A program made the translations under genes and the position numbers. Below the pieces are notes generated by a model. The model saw only the letters and a list, made by a program, of their open reading frames with translations. It did no database searches and was not told where the DNA came from. Source: Trichaptum fuscoviolaceum (Eukaryota > Basidiomycota > Agaricomycetes > Hymenochaetales > Trichaptaceae). From it: a DNA stretch of 64,000 nt. How positions within the stretch are numbered: the stretch's first letter is position 1; the number at the start of each line of letters is the position of its first letter. Of the stretch, positions 9,205 to 18,773 are shown piece by piece. Location: NCBI GenBank assembly GCA_910574455.1, contig CAJSYZ010000005.1, positions 4,650,001-4,714,000 on the forward strand, in the 5' to 3' direction.

Positions 9205-9670
9205 TGTTACGTCTCAACTTACGGTCTCGTATAGTTGGGGAACGCAACGTTAAGTTGCTCAGTGATAGCGGAGCTAGGGCTCGACACTAGGTGTTGTATG
9301 GACAAAGGCCTACGATGTAGAGTAGAGAGAAACAGATGTATAGCAGAGACTAGAGACGGGGGTTTGACAAAGGAGATCGAACTTAGAGTTCGATCATGCT
9401 AAGTACAGGGGTTTATATACTGTAGCTGCGGAGCAAGGGTACATCGGAAGATGAGTAAGAAGAGAACAATAAGAGAGTAGACGATAGGCTACTAATAATA
9501 GTGTGAGAGCGATGGGCAGAGGGTTAGGGCAAAGGGTACATGTGTAACATCGGGATTGGCTGAGGGTTGAGGGTTACATCGGAGGATGACTGAGCAGAAC
9601 AAGAATAGAAACAAATAGGGCGAAGGGTTCGGAGTAATGGGGGCCGCTGACATAGTAAGAAAACGTAACA
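9205..9670 (-). repeat. Gypsy-1 5' LTR, 466 bp
   Basis: Begins TGTTACG and ends CGTAACA, a 7-bp terminal inverted match. The internal boundary is set by the primer site at 9201; the outer boundary is set by the switch to gypsy-2 protease sequence at 9671. Confidence 0.95.
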
Positions 9671-10030
9671 CTTCCTTGGTGATGCGTCCAATCGCGTTCG
9701 GGGAATTGTCTGCGTTGCGCAAAAGTATCGGGATTACCAAGTCCCGGGTCTGGAGTCCGTGTTGCGAAACGTAGCGGGAATTTATGAAAGTTCCCGACGC
9801 ACCACTGTCTAACATTACTGTGGCTAAGGCATCCGTCTTTCCGTCGCTAACCTGTACCGGGAACTTCAAATGTCGTCGAAGACGACGGTCTATTGTAGAG
9901 ATGGTTAAATACAAGGGACCATTATTAAGAGAGTTCTTCGGCCACAAGGGCGGTTGGGTCGTATAGGGCGCGACTGAGCAATACGACCCTACTGAAAATC
10001 CGCTGGGGGCGGGGCTTCGGGATTGTGAAC
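9671..10030 (-). pseudogene. Gypsy-2 Pol N-terminus (protease), cut by gypsy-1
   Basis: On the minus strand, after the frameshift region, the frame reads through FPVQVSDG... to VMLDSGASGTFI, the DSGA motif of a retroviral-type aspartic protease, and on to NADNSPNAIGRITKEV, where gypsy-1's LTR begins. Reverse transcriptase and integrase are not in this window. Confidence 0.88.
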
Positions 10031-10852
10031 GTTCTTGGCGGCGGGCGTCATGGCGGCGAATGCGTTCTGTAGCACGGACTGCTGCACATTCTGGACGTAC
10101 TGTTCCGCCATACGTTTGAGCGTTTCTTCGAACGACTGGAGCGCGGGGGGCGATGGGCTCGACGGGGACGTGGATTTCGTAGCCTTTAGGTTTCGGGTTG
10201 GAGGTCGCATTGGGCAATCGCTCACCAAATGGTCTTTCTCTCCGCAGTAGTAGCATAGTCCCTTACTCCTGCGCTCCCGGCGCACCCTGTCAATCTCCAT
10301 TGCGTTGGGATCCTTCGTCGAGCTTGCGCCCGCAGTCGGGATTGTACGCGGAGCTGAGCTAGTGGTGCCGGGATTGCTTCGGGGCGTAGCCGCTGGCTTT
10401 GATACTGGTCCATAGGCGTGTGCGAGCCTTAGCTTCTCGTCCGTCTCGGAAACCCAGTTGACGTAGGCATCGAATTTCATATCCTTCGCCTCTGTGCTGG
10501 CGATGTGCTGGCGAACCTGGTCTTTGAGTCCCTTCCGGAACATGTCGAGGTAGATGACGTCCGTCGTTGCGTCCTTGGGCCACCCGGTGAGGGCTTGGAG
10601 GGCACGGAATTGCGACGCAAACTCGGCGACCGTTCCTGTCTGGCGTAGGCGCATCAGCTTGTCGGCTGCGGCTTTGTCTGCATCGATTTCCCCGTAAGAG
10701 GCGCGAAGGGCGGTGAACAGGGCCTCCAGGCTGGCGGCTTCTGGCGGTGTCGGGATGTCCTGGAGTCGATCTAGAATAGGTCGTGCCCAGTCTTGCGCCG
10801 GCCCCCGCAGTAGCATCAGAGCGAATACGACCTTGCCAGTCCTGCCAGCTAG
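9989..10852 (-). pseudogene. Gypsy-2 Gag C-terminal part
   Basis: Capsid segment (FALMLLRGPAQDWARP, then a leucine- and basic-rich region) followed by a CCHC knuckle, C-x2-C-x4-H-x4-C, in GLCYYCGEKDHLVSDC, and a Ser/Pro tail ending at TAG (9989-9991). The first 16 or so residues of the open frame upstream of LAGRTGK come from the foldback element, not from gag. The matching N-terminal part is at 20,026-20,405. Deleting the insertion and one target copy does not restore frame exactly, so this gag may already have been damaged. Confidence 0.85.
9995..10001 (-). other. Gypsy-2 candidate -1 frameshift heptamer G GAT TTT
   Basis: The gag codons read GCG GAT TTT CAG TAG; pol is in the -1 frame and protein-like from here on. 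G GAT TTT is a weaker but accepted slippery heptamer type, 3 nt before the stop. Confidence 0.6.
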
Positions 10853-10937
10853 TTCATTGAATGAAATACAGCATTTGCTGAATGTATTAGAGACACTCAT
10901 TGAATGAGATTACAGCATTTGCTGCATGATATAGAGC
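10853..10937. repeat. Foldback left terminus: imperfect subterminal tandem repeats
   Basis: Two extra copies of a unit of about 45 bp (core ATTGAATGA...TACAGCATTTGCTG) precede the copy that starts the arm proper. The right end has only one copy, so the left end has expanded or the right has contracted. Confidence 0.75.
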
Positions 10938-12257
10938 AGCTGATTGAATGAGGTACAGCATTGCTGTAAAACATTTATTGCATTTGCCTCAGCAAATGCT
11001 TGCCCCGCCCTATATAGGGCGAGCCAGCGTTGCTGCACTCTGATGTAGTGGATGCATACCTAGGAAATACTAGGCCTGCAATACCTATTGGGAATATAGC
11101 ACTGGATAATAGATTAATACATTTGTATACCCACCGCTTTTTTGAGTTAATTATAGCTTTCAGGCATTGCTGATTGACAGAATGCTGTAATACATCAGAA
11201 AATCATAATTTCCGCCTGTTTTGGGATATGAGGCACATCAGGGTCCTGGACCCTGAGGTCTGACAGGTTCCAGGTCACTTGGTGCCGCTTTAGAGGAGGC
11301 TGTGGGAATAAACTCAAATTAACCTTTGCAGGTGCTACAGGCCTTCTTAAATAGCACGAAAATAACCAAAAAATCAGAAAATATTCCTGGACACTGCCGC
11401 TTCGCCCTAGCGTGGGAACTACGCTTCTGAGCGACCATATTAGGGTACCAGTGTGCTCTGGGCCCTCCTGGGCCCTTCCTAAAGCGGTAAAAATCATCAT
11501 AAAATAGATAATTATATTCATTTGCACCTGCATATATGCAGACTTCCCCTGGGCTTACCAGCAGCAGATAAAATATGCTAAAATCGGATTATATTAGTAG
11601 AAGCATATCAAACATGATTTGAGAGTAGCTAAATATGGTAATACCAGCTGGGAACATATGCGGAACATCAAAACACATTCTATTTTTATTGCTGAACATA
11701 TGAGGCCCATTGCACCACATTAGGGTACCTCCAGAATGCAAATTTTAATGGGAGCTTAATGGTGCATACTAGACGAGCTGAAACGGGCTCTTACGGCGCC
11801 AAAATATGCATTTTACGTATTGTTACAGATTATTCTTTTATTTAAATGTTATTTTTGTTGCAGCACGTCTACTGCACGTAAAAGCATGTATAAATAGTCG
11901 AAATGGTACAGAACAACAAGAGGAACAATAATATGAGCTTAGATTAGCTTTGCGGGGGCTATATATAGCTCTACCACACTAACTATTTTCGGAGTGCATG
12001 CAAATATTGTCAGTCTCTCATATGCATGTCTATACGCTGTGCACGTACTCGTAAAGCTTTAAATAGCTGTCTACATATACCTCTTGCATTGTGCGAAGTT
12101 TCACGGCGATCGGAGCGCACTTCAAATTGATATAAGGTATACAAGTTTCGGAAAGATAGGTCAATTTTAATTTATTGGGAGGGTTATGGGTCAGGCACAT
12201 AGTGCCAAACATTCACTATGACTATCCTAAACATAATACAAATGCATGTTTGGGATG
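10938..12257 (+). repeat. Foldback left arm
   Basis: Reverse complement of 18774-20023 continued by 12366-12433. Holds no recognised gene; AT-rich apart from a GC-richer patch near 11240-11480. Confidence 0.9.
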
Positions 12258-12433
12258 GCATTGGAATGTGGAAGTCATATCTAACATTGTAGGATGAGAT
12301 GCTATGTGTGATATTAGAAGGCATATGTCTTGTCAGAAACACATATAACTTACAGTTTCCACCTGCATCCCAAACATGCATTTGTATTATGTTTAGGATA
12401 GTCATAGTGAATGTTTGGCACTATGTGCCTGAC

Positions 12434-13008
12434 TGTCAGGAATCCGCCTCAGGTTATTTTATTTCTTTTATTTTCTTTTATTTTCTTTTACGATCACACT
12501 CCGAGTCGGATCCCCGACATGTCCGGTCCGAAACCGGACTTTCTTTGACTCCGATTCTCTTCCTTTTTGCGTAGATTACTTGCCTGTATGTTTGCAGGCC
12601 GCTAGGACAAGCGCCCTGCAAGCAATTCTCTTTTCTTTCTTTCTTCCGCCACTCCGACTCGAACCTCCGCTCTACCGATGCGGGACCCCGACTAGAGCGG
12701 GACCCCGAACTCCGACTTACGTCAGCGGTATAGGTCGGACCTAGTCGGATCAGGGTCCAGTGGCTTGGTACTGTATAGTTTTTACCTTTGTTCATCAAAA
12801 CCGCGGATCCCCCTGCGAAGCACTCCACTTTTGGCCTCTTGTAAAGTGCTTCTCAGGTGATGTGTTTATCTTTAGCTCTGATGTGTAGAATAGCTTAATT
12901 GACTTGTAAAGTGCTTCTCAGAGTGAGAACCACCGCTCATTGCGTCCGATCGTCGTCCGTGTCCGATTCAGGGTCTCGAAAGCGAAGGAACCACTCTAGG
13001 TCGTAACA
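12434..13008 (+). repeat. Gypsy-3 5' LTR, 575 bp
   Basis: Starts TGTCAGG, ends CGTAACA. Contains the palindrome-like ACTCCGAGTCGG motif and two direct copies of TTGTAAAGTGCTTCTCAG (about 12839 and 12904). The self-primer match at 12827-12837 predicts the transcript start, with TATAG about 50 bp upstream (near 12774). Confidence 0.95.
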
Positions 13009-13010
13009 TT

Positions 13011-13021
13011 AGGCCAAAAGT
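13011..13021 (+). promoter_or_regulatory. Gypsy-3 self-priming primer-binding site
   Basis: AGGCCAAAAGT begins 2 nt after the LTR and is the exact reverse complement of ACTTTTGGCCT in the LTR (12827-12837). The 11-nt length equals that known for Tf1 self-priming. Confidence 0.8.
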
Positions 13022-13072
13022 TTGTTCTTTCGACGCCCTGCAATTGCACCGACCGATTTTTGATCCCTCTGA

Positions 13073-14353
13073 ATGGGAAGATTCGGACAAGAAGACTCCG
13101 ACGAAGATATGACCGACCCGATCAACCCCGCGCAAGCAGCGCCCGCGCCAGGCGCTGCTCCGACTCCGACTCCGGGCGCTGCTCCCGCCCAGACCGCACC
13201 ACCGCCCCAGCAGGGCGGAGACCTCCCCCCAGACGTCCTCCAGGCTATCAATGATGCCACCCGACCTCTCCAGTCACACCTGCAGGAAGTGACTGCCGAA
13301 AACCAGCGCCTCCACGACTTCATGAACCTGTTCGTCCGAAATGCGCAGGAAGGCGCGACCCGCACTCCCAAGGGTCCGAAGGTCGGTGCCCCGCCCGCGT
13401 TCTATGGGCGTACACCGAAAGATAAGGAGGCGGAGAGTATCAGTTTTGAGGAGTGGTCGCAGAAGGTCCGACTTTATGTCCGGATGCGCCCCCAGGAGTT
13501 TGTAGGCAGTCCGACGATGGCCTGTCTATGGGCCGCTTCGCTACTCCGCGGGCCCGCTGAACAATGGGCTCGTCCGCACACGACAGCCGCCCTCGAGGGC
13601 ACCGAAGTCCCCGCTCTCATGACCGACTTGGAACTCTTCCTGGCGTCCCTCCAGTCCGCGTTCGGACGTCCGAACATCAAGCGCCACGCCGGACAGGAGC
13701 TTATGAAACTGCGCCAGGGCAAGGACACGGTGTCGGAGTATGCGGCGAAGTTTCGTGCGTTGCTGGTGGAGTCGGAGGTGGACTGGGGGATGGAAGGGAA
13801 GATGTTGGTGTTCGAGACCGGACTCAGCAGTCAGTTCCGCTACGATCTGGCGAGCAAGGAGATCCGGGAGACCAAGAGCTTCGACCAGTGGGTCCGACTG
13901 CTTTGCGAATACGATGAGGACTTGCGTGCGCGTCGGACTGGCTTCAAGCAGAACAACTGGAGTCCGAACTGGGGCTCCCGCTCGCAGACACACCACTCCG
14001 CTTCGCGCGGACCGACTCGGGACCCCGACGCGATGGACATCGACCGCTTGAGCACGGAAGAGATGATGCGCCGCGGACTCTGCTTCCAGTGTGGTGAGCA
14101 TGGACACCTGGCTCGAGACTGTCCGCAGCGGAGCAAGAGATCGAATGGCCGATCGAAGGTGGCTTCACAGACCGCCGCCTCGTCGTCCACCGCTCCGCCC
14201 GCCGCCTCTGCGCCCGCCGCCGCTTCCAAGACACCGACTGCGACCCTTGAGGAAGTCCGCGACGAGACTCCGACCGTGAATGCCACTCGCACTCCGACTG
14301 TTGACGAGATCGCCAAAGCGGTCGCAGCTGCTCTCAAGAGTCAGGGTTTTTGA
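13073..14353 (+). CDS. gag: Gypsy-3 Gag
   Basis: 426 residues from ATG. Ala/Pro-rich N-terminus, capsid region (WSQKVRLYVRM, then AASLLRGPAEQWARPH, closely like gypsy-2's RGPAQDWARP), and one CCHC knuckle C-x2-C-x4-H-x4-C (CFQCGEHGHLARDC) near residues 337-350, then a basic and Ala/Pro/Thr-rich tail. An in-frame earlier ATG is not apparent; the leader from the primer site is only about 50 nt. It ends ...CAG GGT TTT TGA, where the ribosome can slip into pol. Confidence 0.95.
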   Translation: MGRFGQEDSDEDMTDPINPAQAAPAPGAAPTPTPGAAPAQTAPPPQQGGDLPPDVLQAINDATRPLQSHLQEVTAENQRLHDFMNLFVRNAQEGATRTPKGPKVGAPPAFYGRTPKDKEAESISFEEWSQKVRLYVRMRPQEFVGSPTMACLWAASLLRGPAEQWARPHTTAALEGTEVPALMTDLELFLASLQSAFGRPNIKRHAGQELMKLRQGKDTVSEYAAKFRALLVESEVDWGMEGKMLVFETGLSSQFRYDLASKEIRETKSFDQWVRLLCEYDEDLRARRTGFKQNNWSPNWGSRSQTHHSASRGPTRDPDAMDIDRLSTEEMMRRGLCFQCGEHGHLARDCPQRSKRSNGRSKVASQTAASSSTAPPAASAPAAASKTPTATLEEVRDETPTVNATRTPTVDEIAKAVAAALKSQGF

Positions 14354-14389
14354 GTGGGTCTAGGCGCGCGGTCGTTTCGCCAAAGACCC
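14344..14389 (+). other. Gypsy-3 -1 frameshift signal: G GGT TTT plus hairpin
   Basis: The slippery heptamer GGGTTTT (14344-14350) sits in the gag frame directly before UGA. After a 5-nt spacer, GGGTCT (14356-14361) pairs with AGACCC (14384-14389), and GGCG (14363-14366) pairs with CGCC (14378-14381), with a 1x2 internal loop and an 11-nt loop. Heptamer, spacer and stem match the usual layout of a -1 frameshift signal. Confidence 0.85.
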
Positions 14390-17300
14390 CGAACCGATTT
14401 TCGCTGTTAGATGATGATGTATCCGATCCCTCTGTGTACAATCGTACTTCGCTAATACACAAGAGTTTGCGTCGATTCATCCATGTCCCAGTGAGAATAA
14501 GTGACGGCCGAAAGATTTTGAGCATGAGAGCGCTGCTAGACTGCGGTGCATTTTCGGTGATTATCAACCAGAAGTTGGTGCGGAAGTTCGGACTACGTAC
14601 TCGTCCTCTCGACCGACCGATCAAGGTGTACAACGCCGACGATTCGCTGAACCAGAGTGGTCCGATTACAGACCAAGTCCGACTTACTCTGGAGATCGGT
14701 GGACACAAAGAAGAAGTCGATGCCACAGTGGCAAACATCGGAGACTATCCGTTGATTATTGGGATAGATTGGCTACACCACCATAACCCCGAGATTGATT
14801 GGAACGACGAGACCATCAGCTTTACGCGATGTCCGAACGAATGCCGCCCTGTCGAAGCGGCAAGAGTCGTAGAAGCCGGACCACCGCTACCCCGCGCCGT
14901 TCGCAAGTTGCGGGCCGCGCGATGCAAGAACAGTCGACAGATGCGACCGCGACCGCAGCCCCATGCGAGAGTCTGCGTCGCGGAAGTCGGTGATGATTCA
15001 GATGAGTCGGACAGTGAGTCTGACGACCTTGCGAAGATTCCCCCCGGATTTCGGTACTCCGAAAAGTACATGGACATCTACCATGAGGCGGAGCAGTTCT
15101 ATGTGGCGGACGATTCGGACTTTGTGCATAAAGTTGCGGCCTCGTATACCTGGTCGCAGGCGATTGCGGAGAAGTCGGCAGTGAAGGAGGGTGACAAGTC
15201 CTTCGAGGAGATGGTCCCCCCGCAGTACCGCGAGTTTGCGAAGGTGTTTTCGAAGTCAGAGGCCGAACGGTTGCCCGAGAGGAAGCCGTTCGACCATGCG
15301 ATCGACTTGGAGCCCGGATCGACCCCTTCGTACAGTAAGATCTATCCTATGGCACCGGCGGAACGTGCAGCCTTGAAGGAGTTCATTGAGGAGAACCTCC
15401 GCAAGGGCTACATCCGTCCGTCGAAGTCCCCCGCCGCTGCTCCGGTCTTCTTCATCAAAAAGAAGGACGGATCGCTTCGGATGGTTGTCGACTACCGAAA
15501 ACTCAATGAAATCACCGTCAAAAATCGGTACCCGCTTCCCCTAACCACAGAACTCATCGATTCCTTGAAGAAGGCCCGCGTTTTCACCAAGCTCGACTTG
15601 CGGGCCGGATACAACAATATCCGCATCAAGGAAGGCGACGAGTGGAAGGCCGCTTTTCGGACTCAGGAGGGCCACTTCGAACCGACCGTTATGACTTTCG
15701 GACTTACGAACGCACCCGCTACATTTCAGCGGATGATGAACGAGCTCTTCAAGGATATGCTGGATGTTATTGTCATTATCTACCTCGATGACATCTGCAT
15801 TTTTTCGGAGAACGAGTCGGAGCACGAGGAACACGTTAAGGAGGTACTCCGACGTTTGGAAAAGTACGACCTGTTCTGTAAGCCCGAAAAGTGCGAGTTC
15901 CACAAGGACTCCATCGAGTACTTGGGTATGATCATTGGCTCTGGGATTATCTCGATGGATCCGAAGAAGGTCCAAGCGGTGGCCGACTGGCCGACTCCGG
16001 CGAAGGTGAAGGACATTCAGGCTTTCTTGGGGTTCGCAAACTTCTACCGACGTTTTATCAAGGACTTCTCGAAGCTGGTGGTTCCCATGACCGAATTGTT
16101 GCGGAAGGATGTCCAGTGGCGCTGGACTACCCGCCAGCAAGAGTCCTTCGATGGTCTGAAGAAGAAGTTTGCTGAGGCACCGGTCCTTGCGATGCCCGAC
16201 CTTGAGAAACCCTTCATCCTCGAATGCGATGCTTCGGACTTTGCGACCGGAGCGGTACTTTCGCAGATCGGACCAGACGGTGACATTCACCCAGTGGCCT
16301 ACTATTCGAAGTCCTTGGGCGATGCAGAACGGAACTACGAGATCCACGACAAAGAGCTTCTAGCCATTGTCCGAGCCTTGGACGAGTGGCGGCACTATCT
16401 TGAAGGAAGTCCGCACAAAATCGATATTGTGTCGGACCACCGAAACCTGCTCTTCTTCGCGGAAGCCCGAAACCTTACGAGACGCCAGGCCCGCTGGAGC
16501 TTGTTCCTTAGCCGTTTTGACTTTCTGATCCGTCACCGCCCCGGCCGACTTGGTGGAAAGCCGGATGCCTTGTCCAGGCGCGAAGACCTTCGTCCTGATG
16601 GACCGGACAATACGAACAAGGTCCTTCTGGACACGAACCGCTTCTATACGTTGGCGATGCGACGAGGGATGGTCCGGGCCGAGGGGGATACGGAGTTGTT
16701 GCGGAGGATTCGGGAGTCCGAGAGGTTTGATGAGGAATTGGTAGAGGCGATTGAGAAGGTGAAGGAAGGGGCTCCGCGCGCGCTGGCGAACGATCTGGAG
16801 GAGTGGAACACGGAGGATGGGCTGCTGCTGTACCGGGGTAAGGTCTATGTGCCGAAGGACGAGGAGATCCGCCGCGATATCGTCAAGTTACACCATGATT
16901 CGCTTCCGGTCGGACATCCGGGTCGTTGGAAGACCTACGAGCTGGTGAGTCGGAACTACTGGTGGCCTGGTATGTCTACCTTCGTCGAGCGGTACGTGTC
17001 GGGCTGTGACACTTGTATGCGGACGAAGAATATCCCGCAACGTCCGGTTGGTCCGCTTCAGCCCAACGAAGTACCAGACGGACCGTGGCAGGTCATTTCG
17101 TGCGACTTCATTACACAGCTGCCACAGTCCGGTGAATACGACGCCATCTTTGTGGTTGTAGACCGACTCACCAAGCAGGCCCATTTCATACCAACGACCT
17201 CGGATATTGACTCCGCGCGGACGGCCAACTTGTTTGTGTCCGAAGTCTGGAAACACCATGGCACACCGCGCAAAGTCATTTCGGACCGGGGTACACAGTT

Positions 17301-18309
17301 CGTGTCCCGGTTTATGAAGGCGGTACTCCATCGACTCGGTATTGAGGGCGCAACGTCGACATCCTTCCACCCGCAAACGGACGGTCAGACCGAGCGGGTG
17401 AACCAGGAGTTGGAACAGTATCTCCGCGCGTTCACGGACGTCCGACAGGAAAATTGGTCGGAGTTGCTGCCCATGGCGGAGTTTGCGCACAACACACGCG
17501 CGCACTCCGCTACCAAGGTGTCTCCCTTCGCGCTGTTGTATGGATACGACCCCGAGTTCACCATCGTACCGAGTGCCGGACTTTCGACGGTACCCGCAGC
17601 GGATGACCGACTCGACCTGCTTCAGAAGGCTCAGGAGGACGCTCGCGCGGCTCTCGAAGTCGCAGCGGAGCGGATGAAGCGGTATTACGACCAGGGACAT
17701 GCAGACACGCCGGACATTCGACCAGGAGACAAGGTACGGCTCGACGCACGGAATATCGCAATACCGGGCACGCGCAAGCTGAATCCGCGGAGACTCGGAC
17801 CCTACACGGTTTTGCGGAAGATCGGACTCTTGAATTACGAGCTTCAGCTGCCTGCAACTATGCGGATTCACCCAGTGTTCCATGTGTCGCTTCTCACGAA
17901 GTATACACCGGACACTATTCCTGGTCGCGTCCAGACACCGCCAGAGCCCGTAAACGTCGACGGCGACATCGAATACGAAGTATCCGAAGTCCTTAATTCG
18001 CGCCGAAGCGGTCGAGGTCGGACTCTGCAGTATTTGGTTCGCTGGAAAGGCTATGGACCCGAGGAAGACCAATGGATCGATGCCGCGAACATGGAGATGC
18101 CCCCGCCGTTATCCGAAAGTTCTATCGTCGGTACCCCGACGCCATTCGCTAACGAACGCGCGCGCTCTTTAGGAGCGCCCTTGGAGGGGGATAATGTCAG
18201 GAATCCGCCTCAGGTTATTTTATTTCTTTTATTTTCTTTTATTTTCTTTTACGATCACACTCCGAGTCGGATCCCCGACATGTCCGGTCCGAAACCGGAC
18301 TTTCTTTGA
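14350..18309 (+). CDS. pol: Gypsy-3 Pol polyprotein (protease, RT, RNase H, integrase, chromodomain)
   Basis: 1,319 codons opened by TTG, the codon reached after the -1 slip; no independent start is needed. Protease motif DCGA (about residues 63-66, Cys in place of the usual Ser/Thr), reverse transcriptase YLDD (about 477-480), RNase H with ECDAS and SDHRN, integrase zinc domain (HH near 847, C-x2-C near 886), catalytic Asp in CDFITQLP (about 918), Asp in SDRGTQF (about 978), Glu in the TERVNQELE segment (about 1017), and a chromodomain (about 1207-1247) with YLVRWKGYG. The frame runs about 115 bp into the 3' LTR before its stop, so the last 38 codons are encoded by U3. The frame is intact throughout. 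Confidence 0.95.
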   Translation: MSGSRRAVVSPKTPNRFSLLDDDVSDPSVYNRTSLIHKSLRRFIHVPVRISDGRKILSMRALLDCGAFSVIINQKLVRKFGLRTRPLDRPIKVYNADDSLNQSGPITDQVRLTLEIGGHKEEVDATVANIGDYPLIIGIDWLHHHNPEIDWNDETISFTRCPNECRPVEAARVVEAGPPLPRAVRKLRAARCKNSRQMRPRPQPHARVCVAEVGDDSDESDSESDDLAKIPPGFRYSEKYMDIYHEAEQFYVADDSDFVHKVAASYTWSQAIAEKSAVKEGDKSFEEMVPPQYREFAKVFSKSEAERLPERKPFDHAIDLEPGSTPSYSKIYPMAPAERAALKEFIEENLRKGYIRPSKSPAAAPVFFIKKKDGSLRMVVDYRKLNEITVKNRYPLPLTTELIDSLKKARVFTKLDLRAGYNNIRIKEGDEWKAAFRTQEGHFEPTVMTFGLTNAPATFQRMMNELFKDMLDVIVIIYLDDICIFSENESEHEEHVKEVLRRLEKYDLFCKPEKCEFHKDSIEYLGMIIGSGIISMDPKKVQAVADWPTPAKVKDIQAFLGFANFYRRFIKDFSKLVVPMTELLRKDVQWRWTTRQQESFDGLKKKFAEAPVLAMPDLEKPFILECDASDFATGAVLSQIGPDGDIHPVAYYSKSLGDAERNYEIHDKELLAIVRALDEWRHYLEGSPHKIDIVSDHRNLLFFAEARNLTRRQARWSLFLSRFDFLIRHRPGRLGGKPDALSRREDLRPDGPDNTNKVLLDTNRFYTLAMRRGMVRAEGDTELLRRIRESERFDEELVEAIEKVKEGAPRALANDLEEWNTEDGLLLYRGKVYVPKDEEIRRDIVKLHHDSLPVGHPGRWKTYELVSRNYWWPGMSTFVERYVSGCDTCMRTKNIPQRPVGPLQPNEVPDGPWQVISCDFITQLPQSGEYDAIFVVVDRLTKQAHFIPTTSDIDSARTANLFVSEVWKHHGTPRKVISDRGTQFVSRFMKAVLHRLGIEGATSTSFHPQTDGQTERVNQELEQYLRAFTDVRQENWSELLPMAEFAHNTRAHSATKVSPFALLYGYDPEFTIVPSAGLSTVPAADDRLDLLQKAQEDARAALEVAAERMKRYYDQGHADTPDIRPGDKVRLDARNIAIPGTRKLNPRRLGPYTVLRKIGLLNYELQLPATMRIHPVFHVSLLTKYTPDTIPGRVQTPPEPVNVDGDIEYEVSEVLNSRRSGRGRTLQYLVRWKGYGPEEDQWIDAANMEMPPPLSESSIVGTPTPFANERARSLGAPLEGDNVRNPPQVILFLLFSFIFFYDHTPSRIPDMSGPKPDFL
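18183..18194 (+). promoter_or_regulatory. Gypsy-3 polypurine tract
   Basis: GGAGGGGGATAA immediately before the 3' LTR. Confidence 0.85.
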
Positions 18310-18768
18310 CTCCGATTCTCTTCCTTTTTGCGTAGATTACTTGCCTGTATGTTTGCAGGCCGCTAGGACAAGCGCCCTGCAAGCAATTCTCTTTTCTTTC
18401 TTTCTTCCGCCACTCCGACTCGAACCTCCGCTCTACCGATGCGGGACCCCGACTAGAGCGGGACCCCGAACTCCGACTTACGTCAGCGGTATAGGTCGGA
18501 CCTAGTCGGATCAGGGTCCATGGCTTGGTACTGTATAGTTTTTACCTTTGTTCATCAAAACCGCGGATCCCCCTGCGAAGCACTCCACTTTTGGCCTCTT
18601 GTAAAGTGCTTCTCAGGTGATGTGTTTATCTTTAGCTCTGATGTGTAGAATAGCTTAATTGACTTGTAAAGTGCTTCTCAGAGTGAGAACCACCGCTCAT
18701 TGCGTCCGATCGTCATCCGTGTCCGATTCAGGGTCTCGAAAGCGAAGGAACCACTCTAGGTCGTAACA
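18195..18768 (+). repeat. Gypsy-3 3' LTR, 574 bp
   Basis: Same as 12434-13008 except for one missing base (GTCCATGG versus GTCCAGTGG near 18518) and one C-to-T change near 18714. It also supplies the pol stop codon. Confidence 0.95.
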
Positions 18769-18773
18769 CTGAC

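Larger units (their letters stand above)
1..9670 (-). mobile_element. Gypsy-1: Ty3/gypsy chromovirus with extra coding regions
   Basis: LTR retrotransposon read on the minus strand. The 5' LTR is at 9205-9670 and the 3' LTR is cut by the window start. Internal order on the minus strand: primer site, leader, pre-gag open frames (8569-6820), gag, pol with a C-terminal chromodomain, post-pol accessory frames (1895-576), polypurine tract. The 427 visible bases of the two LTRs appear identical and gag and pol are open, so the insertion is recent and possibly still mobile. The right LTR is followed directly by gypsy-2 protease sequence, so the element landed inside an older retroelement. The target duplication cannot be checked because the left flank is outside the window. 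About 9.7 kb is long for a chromovirus; the extra length is in the pre-gag and post-pol regions. Confidence 0.95.
12434..18768 (+). mobile_element. Gypsy-3: complete, recent Ty3/gypsy chromovirus
   Basis: 6.3-kb element with LTRs differing by one indel and at least one substitution, a 5-bp target duplication CTGAC (12429-12433 and 18769-18773), self-priming site, gag, frameshift signal, pol, chromodomain and polypurine tract. The insertion is inside the palindromic centre of the foldback element. All coding parts are open, so it could be active. Confidence 0.97.

Noticed and set aside
11195..11533. 112-codon ATG frame, present also at 19428-19766 on the other strand
   Set aside because: It exists twice only because it lies in both arms of the palindrome. 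Composition is not protein-like beyond a hydrophobic start and I recognise no family; kept as non-coding within the foldback element.
15541..16347. Long minus-strand frames across gypsy-3 pol, also at 16888-18072
   Set aside because: GC-rich antisense shadows of intact pol; no motifs.
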